Positions 36,469 through 48,601 of a DNA stretch of 64,000 bases are shown here, piece after piece. The DNA comes from Adineta ricciae (Eukaryota > Rotifera > Eurotatoria > Adinetida > Adinetidae). Where the stretch lies: contig CAJNOJ010000031.1 of the NCBI GenBank assembly GCA_905250025.1, positions 186,001-250,000 on the forward strand, in the 5' to 3' direction. Numbering within the stretch: position 1 is the stretch's first letter; each line of letters starts with the position of its first letter. The translations under genes were made by a program, and so were the position numbers. Below the pieces are notes generated by a model that was not told the DNA's origin, searched no databases, and saw only the letters and a program-made list of their open reading frames with translations.

Positions 36469-38304
36469 ATGTCCTCGATTGAGTTTACGTTGTTTGCACC
36501 GACTATCGCTGAAGCGAAACTAATCGGTTCGTTTTCGGAATGGAATGATATTTCCATGAATTTCGATCAGGGAACATTTCGTTGTTCCAAAGAACTTGCA
36601 GATGGTACTTATGAATACAAATTTCGTATTCGACGACAAAATGAAGAAAATTGGATTGATGTTATTGATCCATACGTAACAAAATATGATCCAACAAGAA
36701 AGACAGGTGTATTGACAATAAAAAACGGTCGGAAAATCTTAGACGAATACGTATGGAAACACGACGATGTGAAACTACCGGAGAATAAAGATTTGGTTAT
36801 CTATGAAATGTATATCGCAGATTTTGCTGCCAATGGTCAATTTTCAGGTGTTATTGAAAAACTTGATTATCTCAGCGACTTAGGTATCAATGCAATTGAA
36901 CTTATGCCAGTGCAAGGTACGATACATTTTTTGTGCGAATCCAACGGAGAGAAATTGGTTTACTTTGTGAATGTAGAGTCGATGGATTTGAATCATGATT
37001 GGGGTTATTCTACAAGACATTTTCTTGCGTTAAAAGCTAGTTATGGTCCATCGGAAGAATTTAAACGATTGATTGATGAATGCCATCAACGAAAAATTCG
37101 AGTTATTTTCGATGCAGTGTTCAATCATACTTCTACTGATTGTCCTTTGGAAATCATCGATCATAACTATTGGGTAAACTATTCGGTTTTTACATGCATT
37201 GATTTCAAATGTCTGCTTTCCTTCTTTTAGTATTATCAAGGAAGACACCATCCAGAAGGTAAAAGGAAAATTCTATTGTTGTCTTAGTATTTAGTAATAT
37301 AAATGTATAGATTCATTCTATTGGGGTCCGGAACTAAACTATGAATACTATGATGAACAACAAAAGTTGAAACCGGCGTGTAAGTTTGTCACTGATGTGG
37401 TACGGTTTTGGATTAGTGAATATCATTTGGACGGAATTCGCTTTGATGCCGGTAGAAGACACTGTGGAACTATTCGTTTCATTATTCACTTTCGCATTGT
37501 TTAGCTAAACAAATGGATAATTATGATATACTTCGTGAACTTGACAATGTCGCAAGATCGATTCGAACTTCTCAACCGTTTTATACTGCTGCTGAATATG
37601 TACCCGAAGCACCGGCAATACTCAAGTCCAACGGTGGTCCTGTCGATGCATGCTGGTCAGCTTCATTTCACGGTGTCATAGCAAATAATCTTGTTGATCT
37701 CTCCAAATTGGAACTTGATCTCTTAAAATATGTTATTAGTGCAGCGGATCTTGTCAACTATTTATCTTGTCATGATAACGAACGTTTTCTTTTCGTACTC
37801 GGTAAAAGTGGGAATGTTTTCGACGACGCTGCTTTTACACGTATGCGATTAGCAATGATCATCCTGATTACATCAGTTAGTGTACCAATGATAACACAAG
37901 GTGATGAACTAGGTGAAGCGAGAGAATGGGGAAGTGAAGGGCAAAATACGAAAGAATTTCCCATGCAATGGGATTTATTGAACAACGAACGGAACCGATC
38001 TTTGCGTGAAACATGCAAAAAATTGTTGGATTTACGAAAACAACGTGCGGAAATGACGGAAAAGACGGCGAATTTCATCTATGAACACTACGATAACCGC
38101 GTTCTTGTTTATGCTCGGAGTAATGACTTAGTCATAGTAACACATTTCTCCGATGGAGAAAAAAATGATTATGATATTAATAGTTTTCCTCAAAATGGTA
38201 AATGGATTGACTGGTTATCAAATGAAGAATACCAAATTGAGAATAATACATTGAAAATCAATTTAAAACCGTTCGATGGAAAAGTTCTTCTTCTCCAAAA
38301 ATAA
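36469..38304 (+). CDS. GH13 alpha-glucan enzyme with CBM48-like N-terminus, bacterial type
   Basis: Five exons (36469-36916, 36977-37173, 37231-37258, 37311-37451, 37505-38304) give 537 residues in frame. Residues about 1-90 form a CBM48-like beta module (LIGSFSEWNDISMNF, DGTYEYKFRI). The GH13 barrel begins near VIYEMYIADF and has all four conserved regions: I, DAVFNHT (D195 to H200); II, HLDGIRFDAA (nucleophile D270); III, TAAEYVPEAP (acid/base E302); IV, VNYLSCHDNE (D362). The C-terminal domain ends FDGKVLLLQ. The wording (WGPELNYEYYDE, KFVTDVVRFWISEYH) is like bacterial, notably cyanobacterial, GH13 proteins, not animal amylase or animal branching enzyme GBE1. No signal peptide is seen, so it probably acts in the cytosol on glycogen or related glucans. 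Spliceosomal introns show that the gene is resident in the animal genome. Confidence 0.85.
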
Positions 38305-38600
38305 CAACTAATTGTATTGTAGTTGTCATCCGCTTAGATTTTGATATCTTTAAATAAATGTAAAGAGAATCCCCAAGACTGACAATGTGCGCCATCTGTC
38401 AATTGAACAAATTTTTAGTTCGAACAAGAACATTTTCTCATTAACATAGAAGACTGAATAAAAATACAAATGAATTTTCAAACGAAAGTAATTCTCATCT
38501 TATTTTCTAAACATCAACGTTGTTAACGATCACTAAGAGAACAGATAGTGTTACGTACTATCATGTTGTTGCTTAGTTTCCATTTCACGATTCTGTCAAA

Positions 38601-41600
38601 ATGATGGAAGCAGTGAGCAACTGGCTTGACCGAGCAGCCCATAGCTCGCTCGATGTCCCTCATCCAGCTGACAATGATTCTCAAAAAGGACTTGCTGATG
38701 GCAAAACAGGTGGGCCCAATGCCGGAAATGTTAGCAATATCGTTCCATTTCGGATTTTGATTAAATCACTGGAAATTTTACCGTCATCCGTTCCAGCTGT
38801 ATGTTATTACCACGATAATTGAACATTTCATTTTGTACGCACTTTCTTTCAGTCACTCGCTGCTCCATATGAAGTGCAATTTACTGCAACGTTATTCGAT
38901 AATTTATACAAACGATTCTACGGACAAACATGGTTTAGCACTTGGCATCGAGGTAAACTTGCAACGGATAGCTTCTTTCGCGTCAATCTTGCTGAAGTAA
39001 GAAAAGTTCGCTATTTTCTTGACTGAAAAGTACATCTATAATCTTTTCAGCCTTTATATTGTCATATACCAATGAAAAATGATCAAAATTGCTTAGTAGT
39101 TCAATTTATATTTCGTACTGGAGAAGATCGTGATGATCGAGTTGAACTCGTTGGTGGTTGGACAGTAATTCGTCTGAAACCGTGGACTGCTGATGATGAC
39201 AGTACAAAACCAATTAGTAATCGGTAATTTTATTTTCATTGGCAATATTCGTTTTTCAATTGAATGAGTTTTTCTAGTTGCCCGCTTTATCAAGGTTCGC
39301 CACGTGCTTTAATGTTTCTGAATGAACCAGTGGAATGTAAATTGAATTTCTATAAAAGTTTTCATTGCTATTAAATTAATTTTCATTTTACAGCATGTCA
39401 AAAAGTTTTACAAGTTGCATCTGCTGGATTGTTCACTGAAGTCAAATATCATGAACCATTATTTTCGGTTATTCAATATCTCCCGGAGTGTACTCTGTTT
39501 GGTCGGGGTGCAAATATCGGTGGTATTCATTCTTCTGGCGATTCAAGTAATGAGATCTGTAGTTTCAGTTTTCTAACCTTTCACTCGACATGTTTGTACG
39601 CGTTCAGATGAAGATGTGTTGAAACAACCTGTTCTACAAGCAAATCGACGAAATATTCTTATTGAACAAGTTGAAATTGACATGGAACCGTCGGTGAATA
39701 TTTTCGAGGAAGAACTTTGTATTATGATCAATAAAGATCGTCTGGAAAAGAAAAAACTATCTCAATCAGCAGCGAATCAAATATCACCGGAACCACAAAA
39801 AGTTTCGATTGTTGAACGACGCTTAAGAGTAAGTAATCCTTTATTTCACAAAAGAAGACTTTTTATATTGTGTATAGGTTGGTGTACACAATGGGCAATG
39901 CTATGTTCAAGACCCACTCATATTTTATTTGACATCCGAACAAGAAGATACAGGAATGTCAGCACTGTCAAGAAAATTAAGTTTTCGACAATCACAACGA
40001 CGTAGAACAGTTTCTGCCGAAGGGTTTGAACAGTTTCAATCTTTTTTCCTAAATCATATTTTTCGATTTTACAGTCGTACTGGTGTGTTGGACGATCGTA
40101 AAAAACTCTTTCTGAGAAATCCAATTCGCTTGGATGATGTTCCTATTGACGATAACAATGCCATCGTCTTTGTTTTGGAATATATGGTTTCGATACCAAT
40201 AGGTACTCCTTTAAAACCGGTATATGCAAATGTTACAATGAATACTGCATATTCGAAATGAATTTTCTATAGAATCAACCAGTGGAAACTACCAAAGTAA
40301 CATTCACTATTCGTTGGGCAGCTTGGCTTCCGGGAAAAGATAAACAAGTTGCTTTGGTTATGTATGGTGGTGAAACATTACCAAGTGACGAGTTATTCGT
40401 GTACAAGCCATCGAAAACAGTTCTACATAATACACCAGATATTATTCAAGAAACTTTGCGATTTAACTATAGATTTGATACAGAGGTAAAAGGAAAGTCT
40501 CGATATTAGCTGATTTTGTTGGTTGTTTTCATTTAGCCACCTATGCGGTATCCAACAACAGCAATGACAACAACAGCAAGAACAGATTTATTACTACCAC
40601 ATACTATGCAAAAGTAGTCCATCTCAACAAATGAAATGTATATATCTAGGAATTCATTTTAGACCTATTATTCCACTCGATACTAGTTTAACAACATCGA
40701 TGACTTACGACGTTTCACAAAGAACAGGTAATAATTGAGATTAAGTTATTTTCTTCGTTATGGCCGATTTTATTCCAGCTGTTCCACCTCAAACTATTCC
40801 GGGAGCTATTCAACCACCTATTTATCATCAAGCGGTAGGAAAACGTTTCAACATAGAATCATACACTCTTCTTCTTTGTACTCAATAGAATTTGGTACCA
40901 TGGCAAGCAGATGGAGTCTATCCAGCTTTTTCACCAATGTCTGCATTGGCCAATCAAATGACCTTGTAAATAAATTCTCATAAAGTGAACTTTCCAAATT
41001 GAATTCGTATTTTTCCCTACAGTGCACATACACTATCTCGTGCTGCTTATTCTCGTCTTCAAGGTCAAGGTTTTCCAACGATTAAAACAACAAATGATAA
41101 AGAAGCTGAAATGATTGATATCCGACAAACCCGTTTTCTTGATTTACAAACAGAAATGGCCGATCCGATGAATTGTAATCTTATTCATCTACAATTTCTT
41201 GCATATTTCAAGTAAAATTCATTGTCATCAAAATTCTTTCATCAAAGAAAATGCTTCTATTACAGAATGACACGAGCTGGCATGTCATCCAAAGCAACTT
41301 ATCCGAAGAGTCTCTTTTTCACTTTTAAATTTTATCGATTTCCAGAAACGACCACCAGCAGGTTTGCACGAATTTTTATTGTTATATTTTCGAATTGCTT
41401 TCAAATATTTTACAGAGTTATGTTGGAACGTATGCATGACACGATTTCCAGTGATCCCAATGTTGAACCATACATTCTATGGCGTCTGAAAGAAGATAGT
41501 ACGAGAACATCTGGTCTACCAGGATTACCAGTGAGTGTAAACTTTCATTCAATTGAAAATAGTCTTGTTTTTTCCTTTAAGGTAAAATTTCAAGTTGATG

Positions 41601-44330
41601 GCGGTTTTCTTGGTTCTGTTGAACAACGACAATTCTTTGAATATATCAATACTCATACTCTTTATATTGAAGTTTGGGATGGTGATGGTCTGTTTCCTGT
41701 TGGCATGTGTGCACTCGAACTTCGGGTAAATAAAGTTTTCTTTAAAAGGGTCGAATAAATACCAATGGAAATATCTATACCGTAGTATTTTCTCCGTGAT
41801 GGTCGTCCGGGAGTGCAAACATTAGTTGAACTTGATGTTTTTGCAACGGTTCCGATTGAAAGTAGTGACACGCCTGCCATGGAAAACCAGTATTACCAAG
41901 TATGAATTGTTCATTCTTTCAAACACCGATTTCTATCCATGCTTGTTTTTCTAGTCAACTGAACAACAATATTCTCTGATTGGAGAAAAATTAAAAACTG
42001 TCGGTAAATTGATCATGCGTATTGGCAATGTTGGATCTGTAGGAACAGAACAACCCTCAGCTGAAACTATTCGAAGTAAGGCTAATAGAAAGTATCATTT
42101 CGATTCCAACAGTTTTCTCTGAGCAGCTTCTGATGCATTGCGTTTACTGCCGACGAATCGCATTCTATCATCAACACCACCCTTCGACGTTGTTCAACAA
42201 CGTGCGGGTGAAATTACCACAGGTGGCGTAAAAGATTATCGTCTCACTCGCGCTCATCGTATCGTCGACTCGTATCCAAACATAAATTCTGTTCTACATA
42301 GTTCGGTAATGATTCCTGAATTCTCTATGACTATTTCGTTGAACAATTGGATGTTTTAGGATAAACAAGCAAGTGAATCTGAGCGCCAACGAAAATTAGC
42401 ACGAATGGAAGCAGTGCGAAAGCGAGCGGCTGAAACAGGAAATGAAGGTGTCTCATCATCCATGCCAGGAACTAATCGCAAATTGCGTGAACTACGCGAA
42501 ACTGATCTACGAACAATTTCAATGTATCGTCAACAAACAAAACATGAAGATATCGCGCATCATTTAATGAGCTTTATTACTCGCGAAGTGCACATTCGTC
42601 TAATGCCTGGTTATGTTGAATTCTTTGAATTTATCTTACAAAATCCATATCCAGAACAACATTCGATTAGTATTGCATGTGATGACGATGAATTAAGGTA
42701 GAAAAAGATCGAAATGTTCACTTTCCTATATTTATTACCGAATACTGTCTTAGTGTTGTGACTGATGCACGCGAGTGGCGACGTTTAAAAACTCTATTCG
42801 AAGTTTTCTCTGACACCGAAGAGAACATGTTCACGAATCAGACGGGAATCATCGATCAAAGCGGTTTGAAATACCCTCAGATATTCATGCGAGGAAAAGA
42901 AGCAGTTCATATTCCATTTAAATTACAAACATTTCTAGCAAGAATACCACCTTCGGAAAACAAAACCTCATCAAGTCCATATGTACATGAAGAAACATAT
43001 TCAGTAGTGGAGAAAAATTATAACGAAAAAGTCAAATCGAAACTAATCAAGGTATAACGACTATCTTATTTCACCTACAATCGAAAATCACTTGGATTTG
43101 TTTGATGATTTTTAGGCAGTTTTTCAAGCGGAGGATGGTACACCGATTAGTATACTATCAATTCATGTTGAATATATGTCACCTATCGTCGACCAAACTA
43201 TTCGTTGTATTAATGGAGAGAATACATTATTGAAACGAGTTTTTCGTATACCTAATCCACGTCGAGCTGTAACAACAGGTGACACACGTTTGATTTCCTC
43301 TCTTCTTTTATCCCTAATTCTTTTGCTTCAGAATCTCTTTCGACTGGTTTACCTGAACAAGTTCATCAAGTATTTGTTCGTGCGAGTGATTTAAATATTG
43401 TCTGTGAAGTTAAACCCGTACCTGTCAATCAACCTTGTGACATGTTAATCAAAGTATAAAAATTTACCTTTCGGAACTATATAATCAAACTCGTTGTTTG
43501 TTATTAGGCTGCTACTCACAGTGCTCCAACTGTGAGTAGTTTCTTAGTGTTTATGTATGCCGATGGTTTCCTTCATCGGCCGATCAATGTTTGGCAATTT
43601 CAAATTCATGCAGTTAAACGCTTAGATCTGACTTGTATTCAATATCAAACAACAACAGCAACACTTTTACTTCGGTATGAAGAAATTTCTCTATTCCTCG
43701 AAATGTCAGTATTCATTTTTCTCTATAGTGGAACACGATCGTCACGTTTGGTACAATGTTTAGACAATGCTCCTGATGAATTAATCATTTCTCCAAGTAA
43801 TGCTTTCTCAGTTGCAGCGAATAGTCTTCACGAAGTTCATATGCTTGTTCGACCGGCACGTTCGGGACTTCGTACATACTGCGTCAATGCAGTTGACATC
43901 GAAAACCATCAAATTGTTGACACATGGATGATACGTGTGGATACCCGTATGCCTGTTATATCGAAACAATTCGGTAAGTAATTTTGGAAATAATAAACTC
44001 GACTTTCAAAATCATCTGATTCATTTTTTAGCTCATTCAATATCCTTTGGACAAAGTCAGTCCGTTAGCAAACGAATATCATATACGAATCCGTATGCTA
44101 TTCGCAAGACATTCTTCTTTACAAGCAGTCATCCTGAATTACTTCAATTACAACATCAAAAGCTGGATTTTCAAGCAAATGAAAAACGATTTATTAGTTT
44201 CACGCTATTACCTGCATTCAATGTTGGACCTGTTACAGACATTATTATTTTAATCAATAATGAACAGGATACAAACGAAGACGCCTATTGTATTCGTGTT
44301 AATTATACAGATTCGAACATTCCTGTTTAA
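38601..44330 (+). CDS. NPHP4: Nephrocystin-4 (ciliary transition-zone protein)
   Basis: A long gene of about 25 short exons. Recognisable parts include VPFRILIKSLEILPSSVPAS, PYEVQFTATLFDNLYKRFYG, TWFSTWHRGKL, LVVQFIFRTGEDRD, GGWTVIRLKPW, then CPLYQGSPRALMFL. Later parts include YIEVWDGDGLFPVGMCALEL, the basic linker with LRELRETDLRTISMYRQQTK, MSFITREVHIRLMPGYVEFF and MSP-like beta modules toward the C-terminus. The order of C2-like and MSP-like modules and these motifs match NPHP4. With NPHP1 and RPGRIP1L it gates the base of cilia. Only a ciliated animal would be expected to keep it. The first Met pair is at 38601 and 38604. The GH13 gene ends 296 bp upstream on the same strand. Confidence 0.93.
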
Positions 44331-45728
44331 TATTGTTGCTTGTCTATAGCGTTTGTGTGTGTAGTTTTTCTAGAACATAACAATGAATTTGTAAGCAAAG
44401 TGAATTAGAACAAATATAGAGTTGGAGCTTTTTCTTTTACGATAGGACAAACGTTTTTATTCATTTAGGTGTCTTTTTCTAACACAACTATCTTGTTGAA
44501 CGTGAATAAATTAATCAATATATTCCAGAAAAAGATCATGAGCTTGTTTAGAGCACAAAATGTTAAGAAGAATATCATCTGTGATCCATGGTCCGCATTA
44601 AGTAATAATACATCAATCAATTCGAAACTTTTCCATTATAAATGTTAACAATCTTATACCTCACATGTATTCATTACAAAGAAAAGGAAATTTCAAGCAC
44701 GGTTTATTTAATTCTTTAGATTGAAATCCTATAAAACACACTATACTACTCTGATCTATATTTCTGCTATTTAAATTTTATACCCCTTAACTTGTATGTC
44801 CGAAGTCAGTACTAGTACCATGATAGTTCTGTGATTTTATTATATCGGGCAGAACTATTTGAGAGTTGACTAAATTTGATTACCGTATTCCAAAATAATA
44901 CTTCTTCTCACACCTACCATTGCCTTCATAATCGAACATCTTCTGTATTTCTAGTCTCTATATAAGTTAACAGATTTGCCTGATTAAAAAAAGATTTCTG
45001 AGATCTACATCCAAGCGTACATTTCCTCGAATGATTATTGTATATAGCTAATCAAAATCGACATTGATGTGTTTCGATACGAGATTCTTATTAGAGTAGA
45101 TTGTTTTTCTTGAGTTTTATCTTTGAAGTTCAGACATGAAGTTGAATATCACCTAAATCTATTTGAAAGATATGTCCCAACAGCCCATTTATCGTTTATC
45201 ACGCATGACGCACAAGCCGAAAAGGATCATTAGCAAAAAATTCCTTTCATTTCTATTTCCGCTATTTAGATTGAAGACTGAAACCTTTCCGATGATAATT
45301 ACACTTGCATAATGTGTGATCAGATGCAAGCAACTAAAGGTGAGTGGTCCAACAATCAACGATTGAAATCGTCAAATAACACGCAATCATATGTTGATAA
45401 CGAACACAGTCTTATTAATTTTCTCAAAGAAAATTGTTCCATTTGCCCACACGTTTCTCTCATTTATGTTGCCATTGCATTAACGCAAGCAATTTAGTCG
45501 CTAAAATATGGAGTATTTCGAAAGCGGAAGACGAGAAAGAGACCTGATGAAGTATATATAAGATTTTGAATCACGTCATTTTGATCAGTCTTACCTAGAA
45601 AATTAATTTCATTGATAAAAATTTTCCAAAGAACAATCGCGAAGTAAGTTTTGATCGATATAAATCGAATAGATGATATGTCTTCGAACAAATCTCAATC
45701 TAATGGAATCTTTTCGCTGTCTTTAGTC
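44331..45728. other. Spacer between NPHP4 and the peptide-precursor gene
   Basis: About 1.4 kb, AT-rich. Only short frames are present (the longest near 45312-45497, without motifs). It probably contains the promoter and outron of the following gene. A pyrimidine-rich acceptor (cgctgtctttag) ends at 45726, two bases before the peptide-precursor ATG. Confidence 0.45.
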
Positions 45729-46102
45729 ATGACGTCCTTCGTTTTCGATAAAATTCTCATTGGTTTCGGCCTTATTCTCTTATTCACTTTATTCATTGGT
45801 ACTCAGGCTGGTGTGACTTACGATGTCGCCTATCCTGATCATCTTCTCGTAAAAACGCCGTCATTTTTCTTTTTTTTTATCATGGTTTATTCATTATCAC
45901 AATCTATTTTTAGTTGAATGAAGATCATAACGCTCTCGATAATATTCATTACATGGCTAAACGACGTTTTCTCCCAACACGACGTGAATTGCATCGATAT
46001 ATGAACGAAGACTACAGTAGTGAAAGCGAAGAAGAAGATTCGCATTCAAAGGCAAAACGTTATTTTCTAAAATCGAAACGTTACTTTCTCAATAGCAAAT
46101 GA
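45729..46102 (+). CDS. Candidate secreted peptide (neuropeptide-like) precursor, 102 residues
   Basis: Two exons (45729-45848, 45914-46102; 65-bp intron) keep frame. Met at 45729 follows an acceptor AG by two bases and opens a textbook signal peptide: MTSFVFDK, then ILIGFGLILLFTLFIG, then TQA|G. The mature part ends in a dibasic-rich array: MAKRRFLPTRR, an acidic spacer (NEDYSSESEEEDSH), SKAKRYFLKSKR and YFLNSK. Three units share the pattern K-R-(R/Y)-F-L or Y-F-L. Signal peptide, acidic spacer and repeated basic-flanked short peptides are the usual design of neuropeptide or peptide-hormone precursors. No amidation Gly precedes the basic sites. No family was recognised. An earlier in-frame Met at 45678 would place a hydrophilic stretch before the signal and is less likely. 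Confidence 0.55.
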
Positions 46103-46584
46103 AGCTGTCTAAGTAAGACGCACATATTTGTCATTATTGTATAGTTTCAATTTGAAATCTAGGAAGCCAAGAACACTAATTGGATAATTATCGATTCTTC
46201 ACGAACTGACAAGAAATTACTAATAAAATTCCTTCATTGTTTTCACACGTCAATCTTAACATAATTTCTTTGTTTTAATATCTAAAGGATTATCGGCAAC
46301 GCTACTTTGAATAGATATTAAACACAAAAAAGAAATAGAATGCAATAAATAACACTAGCTTGATTTTACTGTCAAAAGAAGCAAATTTGAGTGATACAAC
46401 AAAATAGAGATCGACGAAGCTTGAATTGCATGTGCATTTCTTTCGTTTGCAAAGAAGATCTTCGGACTTTTTTTCTTTGTTTACCAGAAAGAAATCAAAT
46501 AGAAGTAACGTGCTAAACAAAACAAACGAAAATACAAACACACGAAAGGAAACTGTTCGTAAAAACGAGAGAAATTGTGTTCTA
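46103..46584. other. Convergent spacer between peptide precursor and EPT1
   Basis: About 480 bp, AT-rich, with 3' UTR character on both sides. No gene is seen; frames on the minus strand here are Phe-rich readings of A-rich DNA. Confidence 0.45.
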
Positions 46585-48200
46585 TCAATGTTTTATGTGA
46601 GCCTGCGCAGGCGGAAGATTTTTTGCACCAACATTTATTTTGAATGCGTGGATTTTCAAATGATTACATATTTGTCGAACCTAAAAAGAGAAACAAATCT
46701 ATTGCTTATTCGATAGAGATGCAAATCTGATCAAACGAACCACACAGCAACCGTAATGAATATGGGCGAGAGTAACAAAAGTATTGTAGAAAATTAAAAG
46801 TATCATTTCTGTCCTTTCCGCGAACAGACCATACACGGACATGACCTGGATAGGAACATAGAAACATAAAAGTATGTTAATACCCTCCGATCGGGTCGAT
46901 GACATCTGAGCAATAACGAGACGACACTAAATACGTTACAGTGCACATGAGATCAACGAAAGTGTCTGTCAAAATACATACAGCAATGTTGGAAAAAGTT
47001 GTGCCAACAGCTGCCATGAATAGACGTGGCTGTTTCTGTAAGATCATATGTGGTGATGCAAGTCCCCACCAAGTTGAAGATACGAACAGAATAGCCGGTG
47101 AGATCAAAGGTCGAATAGCTTCAAAGAACGTACGATTGTAACCTTTGCGAGTACGATAGGATCTAAATAAAACTGTCGTTGAGTTTGATAATGAGATAAG
47201 TGGAAAGACTTACTCGAAAATATGCGCAATACTGATTGGAATCGAACTTAACACTCCACATACTAAAAATTTAGAGTTAATCTTGGAAATGTTTGTCGCT
47301 AGTTGAACCTACTGGGCCAGGCATATTCGACTACTCTTATAAACGAGACATTTAGAATTGGAACTGTAAAACGAAATGCGTTTGGCGTAAAAAAGTATGC
47401 CAATAAATATGTTACTGTCATGATCTAAACATACGAATTTCAGAATCGAAGAATAATCATTTCGAATTCTACGTTTATCCCTACCAACATCGAAATGTCG
47501 TACGACCATGGTAAAAATAGAACTTTTGTATTATATTTTTCCCAATGTGAATCGATAAATGTCAAATAGATGGACAGAAGTAGAAGATGCATAGACATTG
47601 GACTAAATCCATCTTCGCCTTTTCCAATAACAGAAAAAATGCATATAGGAAACAAGAAACTAGCCCAAGAATCGACTCCATGATCGAACAATTCGCCGAG
47701 GGCGCTACTTGTCTTTGTACGTCGAGCTTGTTTTCCATCCATTCCGTCTTTTCAAAACACAATCAAGAAATATTCTTCCCATTCAACAAATCCTACCTAA
47801 TTGATGTGACCAGAATTGACAAAGAGCTGCAACAAGCCAAATCCATTGTGGCAAAACAAGAGCTTCCGTAAAGTGGAAGTCATAATACGTAAACAGAACG
47901 AAATTAACAACAAGAAGAAGAAAACCAAGAAATGTCATTAAATTCGGTGCAAACCATCGAGGGAAAAACTAAGATTTGATGCATTGAGATTCTTTCATTA
48001 ACAAAACGCGAAGTTTTACCTCAACACACCAATTCCAAAATGGTTGCATAACGTAAATCGATACGGGTGACGTATCCACTGCATTATACTACGAATACGA
48101 TTCATTGCAGAAATCACTAAGATCAAAATGAATTTACTTTATATTCATTAAGGCCTTTCAAATGCGTTTGATTCAAATATTTGTAATCGAACAAAGACAT
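46585..48200 (-). CDS. SELENOI: Ethanolamine phosphotransferase (EPT1/SELENOI type), without selenocysteine extension
   Basis: Seven or so exons. MSLFDYKYLNQTHLKGLNEY joins YNAVDTSPVSIYVMQPFWNW across an intron. The CDP-alcohol phosphotransferase signature DGKQARRTKTSSALGELFDH GVD follows (D-G-x2-A-R-x8-G-x3-D-x3-D complete), with SHWEKYNTKVLFLPWSYDIS after it, and several membrane helices. The last exon join gives HIHYGCCV|VRQICNHLKIHA and a stop TGA immediately followed by TAG. Family knowledge: EPT1 makes phosphatidylethanolamine from CDP-ethanolamine and diacylglycerol in the ER/Golgi. Vertebrate SELENOI has a C-terminal Sec. Here no homologous Sec-containing tail is visible, so the enzyme is the Sec-free form. 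The wording (KYNAVDT, HWEKYNT, TLAHIHYG) favours EPT1 over CEPT1 or CHPT1. Confidence 0.88.
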
Positions 48201-48601
48201 CTTTCCTACGAAAATGAATCTAGAAAGAAAGAGAGGATATTTTTATATGTCTACTCATTATGCATCGATGACATCAGATAAATTTTTATTTTTACTCTTG
48301 GTAACCTTCAAGTATCGAGACAACAACAAGCAGAAATGCAGTGACGAAGAAGAGAAGAAGAACAATTGTGCTCTACGTGAGAAGGTAGAACATATTGATT
48401 TTTATTCGTCCTTGTAAACAACCAATTAAAACAAAATTTCATCTATAGTTTTTCTTTATCTCTTCTTTTTTACTGGACATTTGTTTTTATACTTTTCTAA
48501 ATGACTGATTTGAATTTTCGAATTTTTTCTTGTCTACTTTTTTAACTTGAACAAAAAATAACTAAGAAATTGTCAACGAAAACAACTCGTCGATTTCACC
48601 A
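48201..48601. promoter_or_regulatory. Divergent spacer between EPT1 and CERT
   Basis: About 400 bp between divergent start codons; both promoters are expected here. T-rich tract near 48470-48550. No coding feature is supported. Confidence 0.4.

Noticed and set aside
45678-45728. Upstream Met start for the peptide precursor (MSSNKSQSNG...).
   Set aside because: It precedes the acceptor at 45726 and would put a hydrophilic stretch before a strong signal peptide. Not excluded by sequence alone.
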